NCBI GenBank assembly: GCA_041180805.1
Contig: JBEGQX010000210.1
Coordinates: 1-12,798, forward strand
Reading direction: 5' to 3'
Length of the DNA: 12,798 bases
Source: JBEGQX01 sp041180805
GTDB taxonomy: Bacteria > Planctomycetota > Planctomycetia > Gemmatales > Gemmataceae
The position numbers and the translations under genes were made by a program. How positions within the stretch are numbered: position 1 is the stretch's first letter; each line of letters starts with the position of its first letter. Shown here in pieces: positions 7,360-12,798 of this stretch. The notes beneath the pieces were generated by a model. The model was not told the origin of the DNA. It did not search any database and saw only the letters and a list, made by a program, of their open reading frames with translations.

Positions 7360-9360
7360 ATGTCTGACCTTCGCAAGCGCGCAGAATTATTACGCGAGGA
7401 AATAGAGAAACACAATCGCCTTTACTATGTGGATGCCAAGCCCGAGATATCCGACCGGGAATTTGACAAGCTGCTAAGGGAACTGCAGGAAATCGAGCAA
7501 TCTCACCCTGAACTGCAAGACCCCAACAGCCCCACCCAGCGCGTGGGAGGGGCTGCCATCGATGGGTTTACCACCGTGCGCCATCGAATTCCCATGCTTT
7601 CCATCGACAACACTTATTCCCCCGCGGAGGTTCGCGAATTTCACCAGCGAGTGGTCAAGGCATTGAAAGGCGAGAAACCCGCATACTTGGTCGAATTGAA
7701 AATCGACGGCGTTGCCATCTCACTAACCTACGAGAATGGAAAATTATCTGTCGGGGCAACCCGGGGTGACGGGGATAGTGGAGACGATGTAACCCACAAT
7801 TTGCGAACCGTGACAGGGGTACCTTTGAAGTTAACTTGCAAAAACGCACCACGGCTATTCGAGGCCCGTGGAGAAGTCTACATGACCCGGGCCGATTTTG
7901 CCCGCCTGAACGAAAACCGCATGAAAGAAGGCCTGGAGGCTTTCGCCAATCCGCGCAATTCAACAGCAGGATCCCTGAAACTTCTCGACCCCAAACAATG
8001 CGCCCAGCGCAAGCTTCGTTTGTTTGCCTACGCCCTTGGTGCGGTGGATGGTCTGGAGGTAAAATCCCAATCTGAAACACTCAGGGTGCTTGAATCCTAT
8101 GGCTTCCCGGTAAATCCCCATTACAAGCGGCTGGAAACCATCGATGAAGTCATCGATTGGTGTGAATCGTGGAAAGACAAACGCAATGATTTACCCTTTG
8201 ACACCGATGGGATGGTTATCAAGGTGGATGACCTTGCTCAAAGGGAAAAACTTGGCATCACCAGCAAGTCTCCCAGGTGGGTGGTTGCTTACAAGTTTGC
8301 TGCCGAGCAGGCGCTTACCCGCCTGAAGGACATTGAACTGCAAGTGGGCAAACTTGGAACGCTAACCCCGGTGGCTCATCTGGAACCTATAAAACTGGCG
8401 GGCACCACTGTCGCAAGGGCTTCCCTGCACAACGAGGAATTCCTGCATTCGAAGGATATCCGCGTGGGTGACATGGTCGTGGTGGAAAAAGCCGGCGAGA
8501 TCATTCCCTATGTGGTTCGTTCCGAGCCATCCTTGCGCACCGGAAAAGAAAAGCCCTTTGCCTTTCCCAAGACATGTCCGGTATGCGGGGCCCCGGTTCA
8601 GAAGGACAAGGCCGGTGCGTTTTATCGCTGCACCGGTTCCGAGTGCGTGGCGCAGCTCAAGAGGAAACTCCGGGCATTTGCCATGCGAAACGCCATGGAT
8701 ATTGAAGGCCTGGGTGAGGAGATCATCGAACAACTGGTGGATACCGGTCTGGTTCGAAACCTGGCAGACATCTACAAACTGGAATTGGGGCAACTCACTG
8801 AACTGGAACGCATGGGAGAACAATCTTCCCGAAATTTACTGGACGGTATCGCACAGAGTCGGTCTCGAGGGTTTTCAAGGCTGCTTGCGGGAATGGGTAT
8901 TCGCCATGTCGGTGAAACAGTGGCGGATGTGCTGGCAAGAAAGTTTGCCTCTATGGATGCCCTGGCAAAAGCCCACGAAGATGAACTTGCAAAAGTGGAA
9001 GGCATCGGCCCTGAGCGAGCCACCAGCATACGGGCTTGGTTTGATACCCCGGAAAACCAGGCCTTGGTAGAGTCATTCCGCAAGTACGGACTGAAGATGG
9101 ATCATGAAACTGCAGCGGCTCCGGCATCAACCGTGTTCGCCGGAAAGACCATCGTTGTTACAGGTACTCTGCTGAAATACGGCCGCGAGGAAATCGAACG
9201 CAAGATACGCGACCTGGGGGCAAAGGCTTCCGGCAGTGTATCCAAGAAAACTGATTTCCTGCTGGCCGGCGAAAAGGCCGGCAGCAAGCTTGCCAAAGCA
9301 CAGGAACTGGGCGTGCGAATCATCACCGAGGATGAGTTTGAAAAACTCTCCTCATCCTGA
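7360..9360 (+). CDS. ligA: NAD-dependent DNA ligase LigA
   Basis: LigA seals nicks in DNA during replication and repair, using NAD+ to adenylate itself and releasing NMN. The 666-aa protein shows every domain in order. Domain Ia has HNRLYYVDAKPEISDREFD (18-36), which binds NMN. The adenylation domain has the nucleophile Lys114 in ELKIDGVAISLTYENG. An OB-fold follows, with GTLTPVAHLEPI and VVVEKAGEIIP. The Cys4 zinc finger uses Cys406, Cys409, Cys424 and Cys429. Helix-hairpin-helix repeats cover about 445-560, including KVEGIGPERA. A BRCT domain spans about 592-666, containing VVTGTLLKYGREE. Length matches the family (E. coli 671). I chose the ATG at 7360, preceded by GGGAG (7349-7353) with a 6-nt spacer. 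Nothing is degraded, so it is probably the housekeeping ligase. It is a single-gene unit converging on the M48 gene. Confidence 0.98.
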   Translation: MSDLRKRAELLREEIEKHNRLYYVDAKPEISDREFDKLLRELQEIEQSHPELQDPNSPTQRVGGAAIDGFTTVRHRIPMLSIDNTYSPAEVREFHQRVVKALKGEKPAYLVELKIDGVAISLTYENGKLSVGATRGDGDSGDDVTHNLRTVTGVPLKLTCKNAPRLFEARGEVYMTRADFARLNENRMKEGLEAFANPRNSTAGSLKLLDPKQCAQRKLRLFAYALGAVDGLEVKSQSETLRVLESYGFPVNPHYKRLETIDEVIDWCESWKDKRNDLPFDTDGMVIKVDDLAQREKLGITSKSPRWVVAYKFAAEQALTRLKDIELQVGKLGTLTPVAHLEPIKLAGTTVARASLHNEEFLHSKDIRVGDMVVVEKAGEIIPYVVRSEPSLRTGKEKPFAFPKTCPVCGAPVQKDKAGAFYRCTGSECVAQLKRKLRAFAMRNAMDIEGLGEEIIEQLVDTGLVRNLADIYKLELGQLTELERMGEQSSRNLLDGIAQSRSRGFSRLLAGMGIRHVGETVADVLARKFASMDALAKAHEDELAKVEGIGPERATSIRAWFDTPENQALVESFRKYGLKMDHETAAAPASTVFAGKTIVVTGTLLKYGREEIERKIRDLGAKASGSVSKKTDFLLAGEKAGSKLAKAQELGVRIITEDEFEKLSSS

Positions 9361-9372
9361 AGCCTCTCAGGA
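9355..9372. terminator. Small inverted repeat spanning the convergent ligA/M48 stop codons
   Basis: TCCTGA (9355-9360) and TCAGGA (9367-9372) form a perfect 6-bp stem around a 6-nt loop. Both genes end with the same six bases, so each arm contains a stop codon and the whole intergenic gap is the loop. Some further pairing of CTCC with GGAG outside is possible. There is no T-run on either side, so it is not a standard intrinsic terminator. It could weakly mark both transcript ends, or be coincidence. Confidence 0.25.
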
Positions 9373-11196
9373 AAGGGGAGGCAGCGGAATTTGCAGACTC
9401 ATGCAGGTGGCCCGTAGAAGGTCAGCCTCTGCCAGGGTTATTCTTCCATCCTGCTGGGCACAAGCGAGCAACCCTTGGAAAATCCTTTCCCTTAATACCG
9501 GGTCACAACCTGCCAGAGCGTCCATGATTTTATCCAACTGCTGGTAATTCACCCTGGCACCTGCAAGTGTTGGCGGGCACTTGGGTAACTGGCTGGCCTT
9601 GATGGCGGCAAAGTAGGAAGCCTCGGGATTGGAGGATAGTTCCGCAAAAGCAGCAAACAAACCACCCACCGCAACCCCAAACGCCGCGCCGATTGGCCTT
9701 GGGGGCCGTTGTGCCTCCAAACCCATCCGGGCAATCCGCCAAACGCAGAATTCAAAGAAATCCACCTGTCCATCTTCCTGGATCAAATCACGGGACAATG
9801 CCAAAACACTGGCCGATTGCTGTTTTGACAACATCTTAAGGGATGGAACCGCAAGCGAAAGTAGCGGGATTTTAGCCTGCCTGGGCAGCGTTGCAATCTT
9901 TCCTTCCGCTTTCAATAACTCGCGATTGATCAAAGGATCCAATCGACCCAGCAACTGATTCAACTGCCTTTTCCTGTTAGCCGGATCGGAAGACAAAAGC
10001 ATTCCCAGCAGCAAGGCACATGCTCCTGCAGGTTCCCGGGCAAAAGCGGTAAGATCTTCCGGAGGTTGCTGGCTTGCCGCAGCCGGATACTGAACCGTAC
10101 CAGAAAGCCCGGAAACTTTTGTTGGAGCAAAACCTGCTGCCATGGGATTGCCTGTTTCCGTTGTGGTTGCTGGCGCTGAAGTTTCCGGCGCCACAAAAGA
10201 AGCACCCTCGATCCTTTGAATGCGTTCCTGCAGTGGCGGGTGGGTTGCAAACAATGCGAATATTCCGGAGATGGCATTGCCGAAAAACAGATGGCTGGCC
10301 TCCGCGGCATGAGGTGCTTTCAATCTGGAACCGGTATCCCATCCTGCGATTTTCCTTAACGCATTTCCAATTCCCTGCGGGTTTCTTGTGAATTGCACCG
10401 CGGAAGAATCCGCCAGAAATTCCCGTTGGCGGGAAATGGCAGCTTGTATCAATCTTCCGAAGAAATATCCCAGCCAACCCAGGATAAATAGCAGCAACCC
10501 AACAAAGAATACAACCGCCTTGCCATCATTCTTCTTGTTATCCGAGCTGGAACTATAAGCCATCGAACGCAGAAGTGTTTCGCCTATCACACTCAGGAAG
10601 AATATCCCGAATAAAAGCCCCATCAGCCTTATATTAAGGCGCATGTCCCCGTGCAAAATGTGGCTGAATTCGTGGGCTACCACCCCTTGTAACTCGTCCC
10701 GATTCAGTGCTTCCACACAACCCCTGGTAATTCCAATCACCGCATCACCGGGGCTCCAACCCGCTGCAAACGCATTGATTCCCTCTTCTTCCAACAGATA
10801 GACCCTAGGCACTGGAACACCAGATGCGATTGCCATTTCCTCGACAATATTAAGGATCTTTTTTTCGGTTGGGTCGATGGTTTCGGGAGGAATCACCCGC
10901 CCGCCCAGCATTTCGGCAACGCTGGCTCCGCCGCCACTTCCCAGCTCGGCAAGTCGAAAAAGGCTGGCTCCACCTATCAGCAGGCCAACAAAGGCGGAAA
11001 CCCCACCAAGCAGTGGAAGGTTGTGCAAAACAACCTGGTTCCAATCTCTGGGGTTGCCTTCCCCCTCGGCAACACCCACTCCAACCAGAACCAACATATC
11101 AATAACCAGAATGATGGATGCAACACCCAGGGCGAACATCACCAATAGCCAGAGCGTGTTTCTCTTGGCAGTTTCCTGATGCTGGAAGAAATTCAT
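9367..11196 (-). CDS. M48 family membrane metalloprotease with long TerB-like C-terminal region
   Basis: This 609-aa protein is an HtpX/Ste24-type zinc protease of the inner membrane. Predicted membrane segments lie at about 14-41, 58-80, 190-208 and 227-250. The catalytic core shows GINAFAAGW (139-147), zinc motif HEFSH (175-179) with catalytic Glu176, and a third ligand, Glu259, in SRQREFLAD. THPPLQERIQRI (318-329) closes the protease domain. A Thr/Ala/Pro-rich linker follows (about 335-380), then roughly 230 extra residues. These carry QEDGQVDFFEF (473-483) and ACAQQDGRITLAE (578-590), acidic DG...E motifs like those of TerB-type helical domains, ending in IPLPPL. HtpX itself is about half this size, so the tail is an addition. 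The gene starts 2 bp after the lemA stop, implying an operon. Its role is presumably envelope protein quality control; the substrate is unknown. Confidence 0.92.
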   Translation of the reverse strand: MNFFQHQETAKRNTLWLLVMFALGVASIILVIDMLVLVGVGVAEGEGNPRDWNQVVLHNLPLLGGVSAFVGLLIGGASLFRLAELGSGGGASVAEMLGGRVIPPETIDPTEKKILNIVEEMAIASGVPVPRVYLLEEEGINAFAAGWSPGDAVIGITRGCVEALNRDELQGVVAHEFSHILHGDMRLNIRLMGLLFGIFFLSVIGETLLRSMAYSSSSDNKKNDGKAVVFFVGLLLFILGWLGYFFGRLIQAAISRQREFLADSSAVQFTRNPQGIGNALRKIAGWDTGSRLKAPHAAEASHLFFGNAISGIFALFATHPPLQERIQRIEGASFVAPETSAPATTTETGNPMAAGFAPTKVSGLSGTVQYPAAASQQPPEDLTAFAREPAGACALLLGMLLSSDPANRKRQLNQLLGRLDPLINRELLKAEGKIATLPRQAKIPLLSLAVPSLKMLSKQQSASVLALSRDLIQEDGQVDFFEFCVWRIARMGLEAQRPPRPIGAAFGVAVGGLFAAFAELSSNPEASYFAAIKASQLPKCPPTLAGARVNYQQLDKIMDALAGCDPVLRERIFQGLLACAQQDGRITLAEADLLRATCMSLQIPLPPLS

Positions 11197-11198
11197 GG

Positions 11199-11798
11199 TT
11201 AGAATTTAACCCGTGGCGCTTCCCGTTCGGTGGGATTATCCAGGGCAAATTGTTGTGCTACCGTAAATCCGGTGAAACCTGCCACGACCATATTGGGGAA
11301 TGTCTCACGGTATATATTGTAATCCATTACCGCATCATTGAATGCCTGTCGGGCAAAACCCACTTTGTTTTCGGTGGAAGAAAGTTCTTCCTGAAGCTGC
11401 ATCATGTTCTGGTTGGCTTTTAGGTCGGGGTAAGCTTCGGCGAGGGCAAACAACCTTCCCAGCGAACCACCCAAAGATGATTCCGCGGCACGCAGGGCGT
11501 TCATGGCTTCCGGGTTGCCAGGGTCGGCAGCAACTTTTACCCCTGCACTGGAAGCAGAGTTTCGGGCAGCAATGACTGCCTCCAAGGTTTGCTTTTCATG
11601 TCCCATGTATCCCTTGACTGCTTCGACCAGGTTGGGGATCAGGTCGTAGCGCCTTTTCAGTTGAACATCTATTTGTGAGTAGGCATTTTTAAAACGATTC
11701 TTCCTGGCAACCAACCCATTGTAAATGCCAATAAAAAACAGAAGCAAAACCACGGCAACACCAATGGCAATAATGAAACCTGTACCCATGTTTTCCAT
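11199..11798 (-). CDS. lemA: LemA family protein
   Basis: This 199-aa protein has a short N-terminal tail, one hydrophobic helix (about 7-28) and a soluble alpha-helical domain. This is the classic LemA layout with the bulk of the protein on one side of the membrane. The family signature is easy to see: RFKNAYSQIDVQLKRRYDLIP (35-55), NLVEAVKGYM, HE, then AYPDLKANQ (122-130) and ENKVGFARQAFNDAVMDYN (143-161) with YRETFP. Length suits the family. The ATG at 11798 is preceded by AGGGAG, with a somewhat long spacer of about 10 nt; Met4 is an alternative start. It is the first gene of a two-gene operon with the M48 protease. LemA proteins often neighbour HtpX-like proteases, and a partner or adaptor role is inferred; molecular function is not established. 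Confidence 0.95.
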   Translation of the reverse strand: MENMGTGFIIAIGVAVVLLLFFIGIYNGLVARKNRFKNAYSQIDVQLKRRYDLIPNLVEAVKGYMGHEKQTLEAVIAARNSASSAGVKVAADPGNPEAMNALRAAESSLGGSLGRLFALAEAYPDLKANQNMMQLQEELSSTENKVGFARQAFNDAVMDYNIYRETFPNMVVAGFTGFTVAQQFALDNPTEREAPRVKF

Positions 11799-11800
11799 GT

Positions 11801-11916
11801 TGGCAATTCTCCCTGTGGTTTAAGAATTCACTCCTGTAGGCCAGAGTATAAACGCCTTAATCGGGGTGAATCTAGAGATTATTCGTGGCAGTCCTCGAAT
11901 TATTCATGAATTGCCA
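11801..11916. repeat. 9-bp inverted repeat framing the lemA/nadD promoter region
   Basis: TGGCAATTC (11801-11809) and GAATTGCCA (11908-11916) are perfect reverse complements, 98 bp apart. One arm ends 2 bp before the lemA start codon; the other lies 32 bp before the nadD start. The right arm overlaps a 10-bp palindrome, ATTCATGAAT (11902-11911). The arrangement could represent paired operator half-sites for a shared regulator. A rough chance estimate for one such 9-bp match in a region this size is a few per cent, so coincidence cannot be excluded. Confidence 0.35.
11845..11852. promoter_or_regulatory. Candidate overlapping divergent -10 elements between lemA and nadD
   Basis: AGTATAAA reads TATACT on the minus strand (11850-11845), about 47 nt before the lemA ATG. 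It reads TATAAA on the plus strand (11847-11852), about 96 nt before the nadD ATG. Both match the -10 consensus at 5/6 positions, but neither has a good -35 hexamer at the usual spacing. The layout echoes the divergent region at 358-368. Confidence 0.3.
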
Positions 11917-11948
11917 GTAAAAAAAGAAAAAAGGCTGGAGAAAGCATC

Positions 11949-12557
11949 ATGCGCATTGGCATTTTTGGCGGCACCTTTGACCCGGTTCATCTGGGGCACC
12001 TTACTCTGGCGGAAGTCTGCAGGGAAGCCGCTGCCTTGGATGAAGTTTGGTTTATTCCAGCGCCATCCCCCCCGCATAAACCCAACCGCAGAGTTCTAGA
12101 CTTTGAACAGCGTGCCGAAATGTTGCAATTCGCAATCGCAGGGAACGAGTCCTTCAAAATCAACCTGATGGAAGCCAACCGCCCCGGTCCCAGTTTTACC
12201 GCGGACACCCTTGAAGAAATTCACACCCAGCACCCTTCCGACGAAATTTTCCTGCTAATGGGTGGTGACAGCGCCCTGGAATTTTCCACCTGGCATGACC
12301 CGGCAAGAATCCTTCGCCTGGCAACACTGGTGATTAAAGACCGCCCAGGAAGCACCCTGCCTAATCAGTTGGAATTAAAAGCACGCCTTGAAGAAAAAGT
12401 TGGCGTGGAAGCAAAAATAATTGTTGTTCAAGGTTCGCCTTTTGTGGATATTTCCAGCACAGATCTTCGAAGCAGAGTGCAGAAAAGAAGTACCATTCGA
12501 TATCAGGTTCCCAGGGCCGTGGAAGTTTTCATCGAACAGAAAAAACTTTATAAGTAG
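11949..12557 (+). CDS. nadD: Nicotinate-nucleotide adenylyltransferase NadD
   Basis: NadD joins nicotinate mononucleotide to the adenylyl group of ATP, giving nicotinate adenine dinucleotide and pyrophosphate, in the cytoplasmic NAD pathway. The 202-aa protein begins with the nucleotidyltransferase signature GIFGGTFDPVHLGHL (4-18), whose HxGH residues His14 and His17 bind the phosphates. PPHK (41-44), SFTADTLEE (82-90), MGGDSALEFSTWHDP (104-118) and the C-terminal ISSTDLRSRV (168-177) are all in place and family-typical. Length is normal. The ATG at 11949 is preceded by GGAG (11937-11940) with an 8-nt spacer. It diverges from lemA and is followed after 23 bp by a membrane protein gene, likely in the same transcript. 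In many bacteria nadD lies near rsfS or proA/obg; no such gene is seen here. Confidence 0.97.
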   Translation: MRIGIFGGTFDPVHLGHLTLAEVCREAAALDEVWFIPAPSPPHKPNRRVLDFEQRAEMLQFAIAGNESFKINLMEANRPGPSFTADTLEEIHTQHPSDEIFLLMGGDSALEFSTWHDPARILRLATLVIKDRPGSTLPNQLELKARLEEKVGVEAKIIVVQGSPFVDISSTDLRSRVQKRSTIRYQVPRAVEVFIEQKKLYK

Positions 12558-12580
12558 TCATTTCTAGGGCTTCAGTTTTT

Positions 12581-12798
12581 ATGGAATACTTTTACCTGCT
12601 TATAGGCGCGATAGGTGTGGGTTTTGTGGAAGGGTGCAACCCACCTGCGTTTGCCCTGCTTTTCATGCATATGCAGAATCGCCGAAATATTTTGCCAGCC
12701 ATCAGGCTTGCGCTTGGTATTTTTACGGTGTTTGTATGCTTTGGACTCATTGTCTATTACGGTTTGGCGGCCTGGCTTCATAATCTTTTGCCAGATCC
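12581..12798 (+). CDS. Polytopic membrane protein, N-terminal fragment; possibly DsbD/CcdA-like
   Basis: The frame is open from the ATG at 12581 to the right edge, showing 72 residues. It starts 23 bp after nadD with no in-frame start upstream and only a weak AGGG sequence farther back. Two hydrophobic segments are visible: about 4-29 and about 41-68, separated by a basic turn (MQNRRN). The first helix carries IGVGFVEGCNPPAFALLFMH. Its spacing resembles the first helix of DsbD/CcdA-type thiol-electron transporters and related LysE-superfamily proteins, where a sequence like 'DGxNPCAF' bears the redox Cys. Here the residue after NP is Pro, and a Cys instead precedes Asn. The family assignment is tentative because most of the protein lies outside the window. 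A generic multi-pass membrane protein is the safe statement. Confidence 0.7.
   Translation, partial: MEYFYLLIGAIGVGFVEGCNPPAFALLFMHMQNRRNILPAIRLALGIFTVFVCFGLIVYYGLAAWLHNLLPD

Noticed and set aside
8468..9070. 200-codon alternative frame within ligA
   Set aside because: Same strand but out of frame with ligA, rich in Trp and Arg with no motifs. The overlapping ligA zinc-finger and HhH regions are intact, so this is a shadow.
12572..12781. 69-codon minus-strand frame at the right edge
   Set aside because: It is highly basic and without motifs, while the plus-strand frame shows clear membrane helices directly downstream of nadD.
1..12798. Search for a defence island, CRISPR array, transposon ends or prophage genes
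   Set aside because: No regularly spaced repeats, transposase, integrase, nuclease-effector pair or target-site duplication was seen. The content is housekeeping genes plus typical planctomycete families.

Overview
This 12.8 kb window reads as ordinary chromosomal DNA from a planctomycete. The taxonomic signal comes from three families that are strongly expanded in that phylum. These are a large secreted protein with PSCyt1/DUF1549/DUF1553 architecture, its DUF1501 partner, and a DUF1559 protein with a type IV prepilin-like N-terminus. Base composition looks balanced, and somewhat AT-richer around 5.6-7.3 kb. I saw no tRNA, rRNA, CRISPR array, insertion sequence or phage gene, and genus cannot be assigned by eye.

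Layout. At the left edge a truncated minus-strand gene (1-334) encodes a secreted protein, possibly the N-terminal domain of a planctomycete carbon-nitrogen hydrolase. It diverges from a cytoplasmic SGNH arylesterase-like hydrolase (428-1054). That gene converges, with 6 bp between stops, on a minus-strand two-gene operon. In transcription order the operon is the 1032-aa PSCyt1/DUF1549/DUF1553 protein (5624-2526) and then a DUF1501 protein (2521-1061), separated by 4 bp. Divergent from this operon is a plus-strand pair: DUF1559 prepilin-like protein (5855-6826) and a small lipoprotein (6839-7222). NAD-dependent DNA ligase ligA follows (7360-9360). It converges, with 6 bp between stops, on a minus-strand lemA / M48 protease operon (11798-9367). 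Diverging from lemA are nadD (11949-12557) and a truncated polytopic membrane protein (12581 to the edge).

How the genes relate. The PSCyt1/DUF1549/DUF1553 and DUF1501 proteins form the standard planctomycete exported pair, of unknown and possibly polysaccharide-related function. LemA plus M48 protease is a recurrent envelope-associated pair; here the protease carries a long extra C-terminal region with TerB-like acidic motifs. NadD makes the NAD precursor NaAD and LigA consumes NAD, but they are not co-transcribed here. Intergenic spaces are short, the longest being 230 bp, so there is no gene-free stretch over 300 bp.

I did not find a clearly new multi-gene system. The points most worth a second look are: the right-edge membrane protein whose first helix resembles the DsbD/CcdA 'NPC' helix but reads NPP; the protease C-terminal region; near-symmetric -10 elements in two divergent promoter regions, one of which shares an exact 11-mer with the ligA promoter region; a 9-bp inverted repeat framing the lemA/nadD promoters; and the prepilin-like/lipoprotein pair.
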